Shown here one piece after another: positions 1 to 7,776 of a DNA stretch of 64,000 nucleotides. Numbering within the stretch: the stretch's first letter is position 1; each line of letters begins with the position of its first letter. The notes under the pieces were generated by a model. That model did not search any database and was not told the origin of the DNA. It saw nothing but the letters and a program-made list of their open reading frames with translations. Made by a program: the position numbers and the translations under genes. This stretch comes from TA-21 sp035620895 (GTDB taxonomy: Archaea; Thermoproteota; Nitrososphaeria; Nitrososphaerales; Nitrososphaeraceae), in contig DASPFY010000017.1 of assembly GCA_035620895.1 (NCBI GenBank), positions 62,001 through 126,000 on the forward strand, given 5' to 3'.

Positions 1-744
1 TCCTGGATATATCAAATTTCCATCTATTTCGGCATTTGCAACTGGTCTAGAAGCAGAATCGGTAACAGTTATCGTAGTATTCTGAGAATCACCCCTTGCG
101 ACGGGATTCTTAAGAGGAAAAACTGAAACAAGCAATACATTATTGTTATCATCGCTAGTCTCAGACAAATTGGTAGCGGGTATATTTTGTTCTTGTTCTT
201 CAGTCTGTGTACCATCTATATCCCTAGTTTCAGACAAATTGGTAGCGGGTATATTTTGTTCTTGTTCTTCAGTCGGTACAGGAGGTAACATTTCTTCATT
301 ACTATAATTAGGAACTCCGTTTACTAATACACTATACCAGCGGGGAGGCGCAGACGTACATTGTAACTTTGAAGTTATCTTGTTCTCGCCTTCAATTATC
401 TGCGTATAATTAGTGCGTAATACAAACTCCCACTGAGAATAATCGTTTATACCATCCGTTCCCTTTGGAAAAGCAGTTTGATAAGGTCTAACATCATTGA
501 CTATTACAGAGACCGCGCAATTTTTTAGAGTATTGTCTGATGATACGCCAGTTATTATCAATTCCTGCCCTGTACTTACGTTTTGGGTTGTGATGGGGTT
601 AACTATCTTTATCGTCTCGGATGGTATTGGAGAAAGCGATAACTCGGAGGAATTCTGGCTAAATAATAACTGATTCGCAGAATATGCTAAAATAAAAAGA
701 AAGACGATACCAATAATCAAAACACATTGTATCGTAGCTCTCAA
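1..744 (-). CDS. Secreted/anchored Ig-like protein, partial (runs off window)
   Basis: An open minus-strand frame of 248 codons runs past the window edge, so the C-terminus is missing. It starts at a TTG at 744; I found no in-frame ATG before the upstream stop. The first ~25 residues form a signal peptide or anchor (short basic start, then a run of I, V, F and L). An extracellular-looking region follows with Ig/carboxypeptidase-regulatory-like strands (motifs ELIITG and TITVTDSASRPVANAEI) and several N-x-S/T sequons. A 23-residue Thr/Glu/Gln/Asn-rich unit occurs twice in tandem. This fits an exported cell-surface protein. The function is not recognised. Confidence 0.7.
   Translation of the reverse strand, partial: MRATIQCVLIIGIVFLFILAYSANQLLFSQNSSELSLSPIPSETIKIVNPITTQNVSTGQELIITGVSSDNTLKNCAVSVIVNDVRPYQTAFPKGTDGINDYSQWEFVLRTNYTQIIEGENKITSKLQCTSAPPRWYSVLVNGVPNYSNEEMLPPVPTEEQEQNIPATNLSETRDIDGTQTEEQEQNIPATNLSETSDDNNNVLLVSVFPLKNPVARGDSQNTTITVTDSASRPVANAEIDGNLIYPG
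155..274. repeat. Two-copy 69-nt tandem repeat inside the surface-protein gene
   Basis: About 50 nt beginning ctagt(c/t)tcagacaaattg recurs with a 69-nt period (155-205 and 224-274). The copies are almost identical. The period is a multiple of three, so the protein carries a duplicated 23-residue linker (EEQEQNIPATNLSET core) and stays in frame. Confidence 0.85.
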
Positions 745-905
745 GCGAAATATAAAGGACCTTAAACTAGTTAAATCTTTATAGTTAACCGACTTCTTGG
801 TTCTGAATCATGCGGGTAATGGTTTGACCAGATTTCATCAAGTAGTGTCATTCAGAAGACGTCTGACTAAAGATATCCTGACTGATGATATTCAAAATAC
901 AATGA

Positions 906-1130
906 CTATGGTGTACTATTTGAATAGGTACTATTTGGGTTACCCGATGGCAAAGTCTGGTTACTATTTCCAACAAATCCAGACTGTTCATTTAAATCTT
1001 GATGTTCCAGCGAGGGCTGCTCAGTTATTGGCCATTGAGCAGAACTTATAGTCGGAGTACAAATGAGAGTGAATGTCACTGTGGCTGCAAAAATAAAATA
1101 ACTTTTACTAACCATTGATATCCCTATCAC
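906..1130 (-). CDS. Small secreted Asn/Ser-rich protein, hypothetical
   Basis: 74 codons starting at GTG, with an in-frame ATG five codons later. A clear signal peptide (hydrophobic FIFAATVTFTLIC then a TISSAQ cleavage-like site) precedes a short mature region with N-x-S/T sequons (NSNQT, NSTYSNST). No known domain is recognised. The overlapping plus-strand frame lacks any such organisation and is treated as its shadow. The gene lies upstream of, and on the same strand as, the truncated surface protein, so they may be co-expressed. Confidence is limited by the short length. Confidence 0.45.
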   Translation of the reverse strand: MIGISMVSKSYFIFAATVTFTLICTPTISSAQWPITEQPSLEHQDLNEQSGFVGNSNQTLPSGNPNSTYSNSTP

Positions 1131-1279
1131 TTCAAAGTTTATTAAGCGGACGCTTGCCTTTGCCGTACAAGTGAAATTTTGTTAATTCTACGGAACCAAT
1201 AGTAGTATCATAATTCTGAATTAATTTATGTATTATTTTTCCCTCAAGACTTAATTATTATATCTAGCAAGATAAATTA

Positions 1280-1525
1280 ATGAACTCCAAAGGAACCCCT
1301 TTAATAATTACAACTTTGTCGATGCTAATGCTTGGAGAAACCATTATGTCTTCATATACTGCATTCGGAGTCGAAATGACCACATCAAGCATTTGGAGCG
1401 ATTGGTGTTACATATCGGCGTTTCCGGAAGAGAGACCGGTTTGCTTCCCAAGTCAAGAGGAGTGCAAGAAATCCGAGTCATTAGATCGATTCAAATCAGA
1501 TACTTGTTTCAATCATAAGTCATAA
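1280..1525 (+). CDS. Small secreted Cys-containing protein, hypothetical
   Basis: 81 residues from an ATG. The first ~30 residues are a signal peptide (IITTLSMLMLGETIM region). The mature part is short, acidic/basic mixed, with four cysteines (WCYIS, VCFPS, ECKKS, DTCF) that could form two disulfides outside the cell. The spacing C-F-P-S-x3-C with a distal C suggests a small secreted Cys-rich family. No enzymatic motif is visible. Confidence 0.55.
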   Translation: MNSKGTPLIITTLSMLMLGETIMSSYTAFGVEMTTSSIWSDWCYISAFPEERPVCFPSQEECKKSESLDRFKSDTCFNHKS

Positions 1526-1867
1526 GCAAAATAGTCTAAGGAATAATGATACTTATCGATACCAAAAGGTAATACTTTATCCAAAAGTTGGCAAGTGACA
1601 GTAAAAAAGAAAGATAAAATTATTAACTGACATGATAAGAAAAATAAACACAAGAAGGATGCAATTGGATTTTCAATTAATGAAATTAGGTCCCCTCTAA
1701 TGGAAGTCTTAAGTATAATGTAGGGAGGTAGGCACTGTCTGTATTGAATTCATCGTTAGAATAGTCGATTCGTTGGTGCTTTCCTCATAGGAATTGCATC
1801 AATCAATTCTTCCGAATGTAACTTGGAACAAAGCAACTTTATTTGAGATAGATGTATAAAGCATTAA
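1526..1867. other. Intergenic stretch, no gene seen
   Basis: No frame of useful length or recognisable RNA was found here. It holds the upstream region of the DUF72 gene. No convincing TATA box could be assigned. Confidence 0.5.
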
Positions 1868-2749
1868 TTGCGGCTCTATATTGGTTGTTCAGGATGGAGT
1901 TACTCTTCGTGGCAAGGACCTTTTTATCCTTCCAGTATAGTGAATAAGGCTTGGCTGCCTTATTATTCTCAGGTTTTCAATTACGTTGAAATAGATTCCA
2001 CTTTTTATAATATTCCAAGCGAGATAATGGTTAGAAACTGGGATAGAAGAACTCCTAGTAATTTTAGATTTACTGCCAAGTTTCCTAAAATAATAACACA
2101 TGAAAAAAAATTCACGAATGTAGAAAAGGATTTAGAATTATTCTATGAAAGAATGGAGCCGCTTAAATATAAGATATTGGCGTTACTAATACAGTTACCT
2201 CCTTCTTACAAACTTAAAGAAGGATTAGAAGATTTCAGCAGTCATAATTTTTTCTTTGAAGGTGATTTTAGATATGCAGTTGAAGTTAGACATTCATCAT
2301 GGTTTAATGATCTTGCGTATAACTTTTTTAGAAATAATAATATTGCAATGGTATGGAGTCAGATGGATAGGCTACAAACTCCTCCAGTAGTAACATCTGA
2401 TATTGTCTATCTTAGACTAATAGGAGATAGAAGGTTGACTGAAGATCAATTTGGTAAAATACAAATTGATAGGACAGAAGAGATCAGAAATTGGGCTAAT
2501 AAACTGAAAGAAGTAAAACATAATGAAAAAGATGTCAAAACAGCAATAGTGGCAGCAAATAACCATTATGGCGGTTATGGACCAGGAACTGTTGATATCT
2601 TTCGCCAGAATATGGATATGGAAAAATTATCTATTGAAAACGTAGATATTACAAAAATAAATAGAGACTTGGAATTAGAGACGAAGTTTAACTTTAGTGA
2701 TCTAAGAAATAAAGACAAGCAAACAAGTATATCAGATTTTGTTAATTGA
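1868..2749 (+). CDS. DUF72 (YecE-like) protein
   Basis: 293 residues starting at TTG. The N-terminus has the DUF72 signature (YIGCSGWSY followed by WLPYYSQVFNYVEIDSTFY), then RFTAKFPKIITHEK, LIQLPPSYK, AVEVRHSSW and YLRLIGDR, in the order expected for this TIM-barrel-like family. The C-terminal NNHYGGYGPGT block is also typical. The length fits the family. The biochemical role of DUF72 is not established. It is probably cytoplasmic. The gene stands alone, with gaps on both sides. Confidence 0.88.
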   Translation: MRLYIGCSGWSYSSWQGPFYPSSIVNKAWLPYYSQVFNYVEIDSTFYNIPSEIMVRNWDRRTPSNFRFTAKFPKIITHEKKFTNVEKDLELFYERMEPLKYKILALLIQLPPSYKLKEGLEDFSSHNFFFEGDFRYAVEVRHSSWFNDLAYNFFRNNNIAMVWSQMDRLQTPPVVTSDIVYLRLIGDRRLTEDQFGKIQIDRTEEIRNWANKLKEVKHNEKDVKTAIVAANNHYGGYGPGTVDIFRQNMDMEKLSIENVDITKINRDLELETKFNFSDLRNKDKQTSISDFVN

Positions 2750-2864
2750 CTCAATCATATCGAAGAAATTCAAGTCAATTTCAGTGTAAGCGATTTGCAT
2801 ATCCCTTAAAAGAAATTAATTCTAGACATAACCATTGCGAAGTTATGCAGAATTTGAATTTATT

Positions 2865-3368
2865 ATGATTGCCATTTTATTTATTGTTGCCACCTTGTCT
2901 TGCTATATTAATTCCAGTTATGGTCACATTGCGGATTCAAATAATACACAGGTCTGGAAAAACTCTCAAGATAACTTGAAAATCGAGTTTGGATATTTGC
3001 CTGAAAAACCCGTTATAGATACATTTACTAGTTTAGCCTTTAGTGTAACGAATTTACAAACTGGTGAACATGCTGGAGACGGTGTTGCACAAGTCACGGT
3101 TACAAATGGTCAAAGACTCTTTAAATTCGAAAATGTAAGTGTGCAAAATGGAGATTTTACTGTGGATTACTTGTTCCCTGATGATGGAACACATCAGGTC
3201 TTGTTACGCCTTGACAGAAATGATTCTATTGACTTGGCTTCCTTTAATGTATTTGTTCCACATCAGTCTCCACCTGATTTATTGAGCAATAACGAAAATG
3301 TTATTATTGGATTAGGATTAATCAGTGCCGTTGGAATAATTACAATACTAATCATAAGGAAAAAATAA
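2865..3368 (+). CDS. Membrane-anchored Ig-like extracellular protein, hypothetical
   Basis: A TTG thirty bases further upstream would also be in frame, but the ATG used here puts the hydrophobic signal (MIAILFIVATLSCYI) at the N-terminus. A beta-rich domain of ~120 residues follows (FEFGYLPEKP-like start, VQVTVTNGQ, DGTHQVLLRL), resembling the YtkA/copper-resistance Ig-like folds seen in archaeal exported proteins. A single C-terminal membrane helix ends in IIRKK. Probable topology: ectodomain outside, short basic tail inside. The fold assignment is inferred from pattern only. Confidence 0.65.
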   Translation: MIAILFIVATLSCYINSSYGHIADSNNTQVWKNSQDNLKIEFGYLPEKPVIDTFTSLAFSVTNLQTGEHAGDGVAQVTVTNGQRLFKFENVSVQNGDFTVDYLFPDDGTHQVLLRLDRNDSIDLASFNVFVPHQSPPDLLSNNENVIIGLGLISAVGIITILIIRKK

Positions 3369-3865
3369 ATCGCAGTGCTTGTTCCAAGATACTTATAGCA
3401 AGAATCCCCGCGAAACCTAAAACTTGATGACTTATTCAAAGTCCCACAAATGTTTACCGCAATTATTTCATTCTTAACCTTTGTTGTGACATTATATCGA
3501 TGAGTGAGAGACAAAGAAAACAAAGAAGTGGATGAAGGCCAGAAAAACAAAAAAGCCAGGCCAGGTCAAAATACAGAAGATCATCGGTAGTCCTTCACTA
3601 AACTACGAATGTACTCCTCCACCTAGTTTAGGATATATACAAATTTTCCAATTTATTATTAAAATTATGCGAATTATGCGGTGTCGGATTCAACTTTATG
3701 AATTATAAAAATTCTACACTATCTATAAAAAACCAAAGTACCTTGAATATGCCGATAATTCAAGGAAGGAAGATAGGACTCGATTTTCAGGGGGATTTCC
3801 TTAATGTTTATTTGTTCTGGATTTCAAGACAAGATTATATATAATTCGTATAGAAGGTTAGCTGT
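3369..3865. other. Intergenic stretch before tRNA-Phe
   Basis: No convincing gene. A minus-strand frame overlapping the end of the upstream gene looks like a shadow. A Lys-rich plus-strand frame from about 3532 is short and unrecognised. The last ~35 bases hold the tRNA promoter. Confidence 0.5.
3834..3845 (+). promoter_or_regulatory. TATA box of tRNA-Phe
   Basis: The run attatatataat lies 21-32 bases upstream of the mature tRNA 5' end, the spacing expected for an archaeal TATA/TBP site initiating at or near the tRNA. Confidence 0.6.
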
Positions 3866-3956
3866 GCCGTCGTAGCTCAGCCTGGGAGAGCACTCGACCA
3901 ATGTTGGGGTGAAGCTGAAGACCGAGCTGTCGTGAGCTCAAATCTCACCGACGGCA
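3866..3956 (+). tRNA. tRNA-Phe (GAA) with 17-nt intron
   Basis: Acceptor stem GCCGTCG pairs with CGACGGC, with discriminator A at 3956 and no encoded CCA. D-arm GCTC/GAGC and T-arm GTGAG/CTCAC are perfect. The anticodon loop CTGAAGA (3915-3921) gives anticodon GAA at 3917-3919. The 5' anticodon strand CTCG (3893-3896) and the G at 3914 pair perfectly with CCGAG only if 17 nt at 3897-3913 are removed, placing the intron between positions 30 and 31 rather than the canonical 37/38. One-base alternatives (keeping A3897) give an A-C mismatch. The mature tRNA would be 74 nt. Confidence 0.9.
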
Positions 3957-4381
3957 TTTACGGTTTGCCATAATCGCTGTTGTTTTAACAAAGATGTCTG
4001 GGCCAATGGGGCATTAATGCCTAAATGAGGCCTCCAATCAGTCATTTGTTAATAGATACATAAAGTTAGACAAAGGCGCAAAGATTTAGAACTGAGTTTT
4101 CTTAATTATCAAAACTTGTTTCATTTTTAGAACTCCTTTTTCCTCACGATTTGCTAGCTTCATTAATTCATCCTCGATCGATTCTTTAATTTCATGCAAT
4201 CGTTTTTTTGTGATTCAGTTTTGATTATTTCCATCGAATTCTTCACATATTCAGCCTTATTTTTCCTGGCAAATCTTGGGTTGGTTTTTGGCGAGCAACT
4301 TTGAAATATCGGCCCATAGAATTTAACTAATAATTTTCAAAAATTAACAAAATTATCTTCGTCAGCAGCAAAATCGTTATT
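3957..4381. other. Intergenic stretch with a possible gene remnant
   Basis: Nothing firm here. It contains a weak minus-strand coding remnant (listed separately) and no tRNA or clear repeat. Confidence 0.4.
4086..4320 (-). pseudogene. Possible frameshifted small gene remnant
   Basis: Reading the minus strand by hand gives protein-like segments in different frames: AEYVKNSMEIIKTESQK, then (another frame) LHEIKESIEDELMKLANREEK ending at a stop at 4086-4088. They join only if at least one indel is assumed. The segments are charged and helix-like, with no recognised family. They could be chance in AT-rich DNA. Confidence 0.2.
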
Positions 4382-4576
4382 ATGTATGTAAGTATAAGAA
4401 ACATGCGGATGACAAATCCAGTATTAATAGTATTCAAGCGAATCTTTTGTAACCACGACAATACTTTTTCAATTAGAAAGTATAACGACTTTGATTTTTT
4501 TGAATACAATATATGTAATAACTGTGAAAAAGTTTTGCGACATATACAGGGTTTTGACGAAAGCATTAGAGGATGA
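4382..4576 (+). CDS. Small Cys/His-motif protein, hypothetical
   Basis: 64 residues from ATG. It contains C-N-H-D near residue 23 and C-x2-C (CNNCEKV) near residue 45, a spacing compatible with one zinc site. The N-terminus is basic. The stop overlaps the start of the next gene by four bases (ATGA), the arrangement of translationally coupled genes, which argues that both are real. The opposite-strand frame here is treated as its shadow. Function unknown. Confidence 0.5.
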   Translation: MYVSIRNMRMTNPVLIVFKRIFCNHDNTFSIRKYNDFDFFEYNICNNCEKVLRHIQGFDESIRG

Positions 4577-4782
4577 TCGTCTTTAGTATCAATATTCAAA
4601 TCCTGATTATCCTCTGGTGGGTAGGGGCCATTATTGCCGGGATGTCGCTCTTAATCAAACAATACTTGTATTATCTTATAATGGGGTCTCTTGGATGGAT
4701 AACGTTAGCGATAGCCTCGGGTCTTATAATTTACGCAATAAAAAGAAATAATAAAGAAAGTAAGAGAAATATGTCCATCTAA
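4573..4782 (+). CDS. Small two-helix membrane protein, hypothetical
   Basis: 69 residues with two hydrophobic helices (about 6-28 and 32-56) and a Lys/Arg/Asn-rich C-terminal tail (RNNKESKRN) that should lie in the cytoplasm. It overlaps the preceding zinc-motif gene by four bases, suggesting the two products are made together and may interact at the membrane. It converges with the RAM protein gene, with only two bases between stops. No family recognised. Confidence 0.5.
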   Translation: MIVFSINIQILIILWWVGAIIAGMSLLIKQYLYYLIMGSLGWITLAIASGLIIYAIKRNNKESKRNMSI

Positions 4783-4784
4783 TA

Positions 4785-5039
4785 TTAGATGATTTCCTTT
4801 CCACCTTGTTCCTCAATTACTACGAGAGTAACGGTAGATGTGATACCAGGTATCTTTCTTATTTTGCTGGTAATTGTATGATTCATTGTTTCAGTATTGT
4901 CTGATTTTACTTTGACGAATACATCATGAACTCCGTAAGTTCCGCGAACTTCCTTTACATCGGAGAGCTTTGCAATTTCCTCTATTATTCTTTCTTCTGA
5001 GCCCAGAGTACAATTTACAAGTATGTATGCAGTAGACAA
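4785..5039 (-). CDS. Stand-alone Lrp/AsnC effector-binding (RAM) domain protein
   Basis: 84 residues matching the ligand-binding RAM half of Lrp/AsnC regulators and lacking the helix-turn-helix. The pattern AYILVNCTLGSEE, VKEVRGTYGVHDVFVKV and IRKIPGITSTVTLVV is the beta-alpha-beta-beta-alpha-beta fold. Such proteins assemble as dimers or octamers and bind amino acids, and may modulate full-length Lrp proteins. A paralogue lies at 54370-54600. It is downstream of the nucleotidyl cyclase on the same strand, with a 73-base gap. Confidence 0.85.
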   Translation of the reverse strand: MSTAYILVNCTLGSEERIIEEIAKLSDVKEVRGTYGVHDVFVKVKSDNTETMNHTITSKIRKIPGITSTVTLVVIEEQGGKEII

Positions 5040-5112
5040 TAATGATTCTAGAAATTTAGTGTATTTTAGTCTTTTCTATTAACCGAATACTCCAAATAAC
5101 AAAATAAGACAT

Positions 5113-5934
5113 CTACTGTTTTAAAGTATAAAGCTTGTAAAGTTCTCCCGTTCGTTTGCTTACGTAATTCCATTCTCTTGCACTATAATTTACTCTAACA
5201 AATTTTTGTCTTAATTCTGGATCCAGTCTAACGTATACATCATCTCCAATTGTTATATTATTTGATTTTGTTAGAGACGTCATTTTTGCTGATACACTCA
5301 TACAATAACTTAGGATATCAAGTGGTGATTTTTCATCATGACCATACTGTACAATAATGTTTTCTCCTTCGTCAATCCCTATCTTCGCACTTAAATCAGG
5401 ATAATCATATTGATTCAAGATCGGATTTAATCCATTCTTAATGATGGTTAGCATAGAAATTCCACACCTGACAGCTCTATCACATACAACAAATTTATTA
5501 GACAATGATGGAAAGAAAGCAATAACCGCGTCGCCTACATATTTCAAGACAAATCCTCCGTACCCTTGTACGGTCGACGACATTTCGTATGTGAACGCAC
5601 GGATTATTGTTACCAATTTATCTACTGGAATAGTCATGGAAAGGTTAGTGGAACCTACCAAGTCTACATATAGGATAACTAGTGGGACTTTGGAATTAAC
5701 ATGACTTTTCAGGAAACTCTGACCTAGTTCTAAGTTTGAGTCATACTGGTATCTCCTTTTAAGAGCCTTCCATAACCTGTTCTGTGTTTGTTTGATTTGA
5801 GTGTCTGTATCATATACAATTTCAGATTCTACTTGTTCCTTCTTTTCACCTGTAATCATAGAAATAAAAGGCGAACTACTCTTAATCAGATTTTGAGTTC
5901 TAAGTTCTTTGACTTCCTTAGTATCTCTAGCCAT
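5113..5934 (-). CDS. Class III adenylate/guanylate cyclase domain protein
   Basis: 273 residues. An N-terminal ~80-residue region without recognised domain precedes a class III cyclase catalytic domain (about 83-270). Metal-binding aspartates are D91 (YVDLVGST) and D135 (VGDAVIAF), with the K131 position in the usual purine-specifying spot. No membrane helix or HAMP is present, so it is soluble. It would convert ATP or GTP to a 3',5'-cyclic nucleotide; the substrate cannot be told by eye. Related cyclase-fold proteins may have lost activity, so catalysis is inferred. It lies upstream of a RAM-domain gene on the same strand. Confidence 0.85.
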   Translation of the reverse strand: MARDTKEVKELRTQNLIKSSSPFISMITGEKKEQVESEIVYDTDTQIKQTQNRLWKALKRRYQYDSNLELGQSFLKSHVNSKVPLVILYVDLVGSTNLSMTIPVDKLVTIIRAFTYEMSSTVQGYGGFVLKYVGDAVIAFFPSLSNKFVVCDRAVRCGISMLTIIKNGLNPILNQYDYPDLSAKIGIDEGENIIVQYGHDEKSPLDILSYCMSVSAKMTSLTKSNNITIGDDVYVRLDPELRQKFVRVNYSAREWNYVSKRTGELYKLYTLKQ

Positions 5935-6313
5935 AATCTTTATCCTAACTGATCATTGGGATAGCTGTTAACTAATAATAAGATACTGGAATGGTTATAC
6001 ATACCAATCGCTTTATAATCCCAAGCCATTAAAACCCTATAGTATTATTGAAAGTCATATTTGTAGTTAGCTAAAATTACCGAGCTCAACAGCTCAAAAT
6101 ATTTAGCTTAATGAACACTTAATGAACGTCAATCATTAGACGAATAATACTTCACGAAATGGTTATTTTCTAGCACAATAAAGCAAGCCCCTTTGATGCA
6201 ACATATAAGTATTAATTACTTGTTTTGGTAACGTGCCACGGATATTTAAATTCTATATCAGTCTACAACAAATAAACAACGCCAAAGGGGTCTTTTTATA
6301 GCCGATCAAATTA
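5935..6313. other. Divergent promoter region, cyclase / PGA hydrolase
   Basis: Untranslated stretch between two divergent genes. A TATA-like ttataatc (about 6011-6018) faces the cyclase, and gatatttaaattc (about 6240-6252) faces the hydrolase. A short direct repeat of cttaatgaac occurs near 6110-6128. No RNA gene seen. Confidence 0.4.
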
Positions 6314-7273
6314 TTGAAAATTACTAAAATGAGCGATACCGAAGGATTATTCAAAGCACAATTCGAGGTAGAGCCTGATGAGAATCAACTTCACCGGGAA
6401 GAATGTAATGCAAACGAGAACCAACTTAATAGCATACATAGACAACCAGGTGAACAAGTTCGTATAGAATTTCCTACAGCAAGTGCAACTCTTGGCGCAA
6501 TTTTTACAGTATCGCAGCCACCATTTCTCTCCGAAGTAGAACGTGTAATTCTAGGGAAGAGAATTGTAAACTTGAATAACTGCCAACTTTCAGAAAACGT
6601 TTGCAAAGGCAAGGTGAAAGCTCGGGTCATGATTGAAGGACTCGGTGAGCATGAGGACCAGGCAAAGGATATGGGCGAACTTATTGAAAAGCTAAATCAC
6701 GACGTCCAAAATCACAAACTAGTGGTAATCGCACCACACGGAGGAAACATCGAACCTGGGACAGATTTGGAAGCAGAATACGTAGCAAATCATTTTTCGA
6801 GTGATCGTGTTTCTTTATGGTTATGTAAGGGCTTTAGTAGCAAATCGAATGGCCAATCCAATAATGATGCATTTGAGCGTTGGCATATTACTTCAACCAA
6901 AATTAGTGAAAAATCGTTCCCAAAGCTCAGCACGATTGTTGGGGACAATCCGACCTTCGATTATTCCATTTCCTTTCATGGATGGACCGAAAATTCCATT
7001 TGTGTTGGCGGTAATCCAGATAACCCGGACCATGAGTTGAAATGTGATATTAAGCATGAAATCAAGAAAGTTCTCGAAGCCCATTCTGACATACAAGTCT
7101 ACATGTCTCCTTGCCCTGAGGGAAATTTCAACGGCGATAAGCCGGAAAATATAGTTAACCGTCTAGGGACCAACAGTATTCAAATTGAACAATGCAGGGA
7201 AGCCCGTGATGATTTCCATGATATTATTGCTCAGGCTGTTGTGAATGTTATCGGCACCAGAATCAATGCCTGA
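6314..7273 (+). CDS. Poly-gamma-glutamate hydrolase family protein (DUF867-like)
   Basis: 319 residues from a TTG; an ATG five codons in (6329) is an equally good start. The first ~120 residues are unrecognised. The rest matches the zinc-dependent poly-gamma-glutamate hydrolase / phage-replication family: APHGGNIEPGTD (His/Glu zinc ligands), YSISFHGW (third ligand region), CVGG and NRLGTNSIQIEQC. The family cleaves gamma-linked polyglutamate and is known in phages, bacilli and some archaea. No signal peptide is visible, so it probably acts in the cytoplasm. The substrate in this organism is unknown. Confidence 0.82.
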   Translation: MKITKMSDTEGLFKAQFEVEPDENQLHREECNANENQLNSIHRQPGEQVRIEFPTASATLGAIFTVSQPPFLSEVERVILGKRIVNLNNCQLSENVCKGKVKARVMIEGLGEHEDQAKDMGELIEKLNHDVQNHKLVVIAPHGGNIEPGTDLEAEYVANHFSSDRVSLWLCKGFSSKSNGQSNNDAFERWHITSTKISEKSFPKLSTIVGDNPTFDYSISFHGWTENSICVGGNPDNPDHELKCDIKHEIKKVLEAHSDIQVYMSPCPEGNFNGDKPENIVNRLGTNSIQIEQCREARDDFHDIIAQAVVNVIGTRINA

Positions 7274-7776
7274 CGGGAGGACAAATTGTTTATGATATTA
7301 TGTATAATAGTGCGCCATCATTCGATTTCGGCTTCAACTGTCCAGCAGACGTGCAGAATTTTTTAATTAGGGCTATTCCACATAATTTGCCCACTGGTTT
7401 CGAGTAGATTATAAGAAAATTTACCCCCATGTATATTGGACATAATTATACTATACCTCCCATTCCTTACCCTGTGCTTTCCATCCATGGTATTGCAGGT
7501 CTGCTATTCCTGGCTGACACGGCCCTGTATGTCGTGATGTTATCCAATGTCTTTGGTAGTCCGACAGTGAATTTGTTTGGTATACTGGAGTTCCACGATT
7601 GACCCTAGCACATTCATAGCAACTGTAGGCGTAGTTTGTTTACATGTTTTTGATACTTGTTTTTTAGTTGTATAGCAGTAAAAAATTTAGAGACAATTTT
7701 CGACAGCCATCATGATGAATTGAAAGAAAGACTAATTAGGACTAAAGTTTATCTTGAGTAAAGACATCTGTTTTTT
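7274..7776. other. Gene-poor stretch with zinc-finger remnant
   Basis: The central part carries the minus-strand zinc-finger fragment listed separately. I see nothing else definite. The last ~100 bases hold the upstream region of the 293-residue unknown gene. Confidence 0.5.
7451..7639 (-). pseudogene. Orphan C-x2-C zinc-finger fragment without start codon
   Basis: Reading the minus strand gives an open frame of about 62 codons, from just after a TAA at 7640-7642 to a TAG at 7451-7453. It contains YSCYECARVNRG, then DYQRHWITSRHTGPCQPG and LQYHGWKAQGKEWEV. This is a C-x2-C...H...H zinc-finger arrangement followed by a conserved-looking tail. No ATG, GTG or TTG lies in frame ahead of the finger, so the 5' part is lost or displaced by a frameshift. 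It is most likely the C-terminal relic of a longer gene. Confidence 0.55.

Noticed and set aside
797..1051. Plus-strand 84-codon frame opposite the small secreted protein
   Set aside because: No promoter, no recognised motif, and the opposite frame has a clear signal peptide.
3263..3550. Minus-strand frame overlapping the Ig-like protein end
   Set aside because: It is a shadow of the plus-strand gene; the hydrophobic part mirrors that gene's membrane helix.
4327..4599. Minus-strand 90-codon frame with a hydrophobic end
   Set aside because: It overlaps the coupled plus-strand pair, which has an ATGA overlap and a Cys motif; the minus frame has no such support.
6188..6290. Matching CCCCTTTG and CAAAGGGG segments about 95 bases apart
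   Set aside because: Too far apart and too short to be a terminator or clear operator; likely chance.
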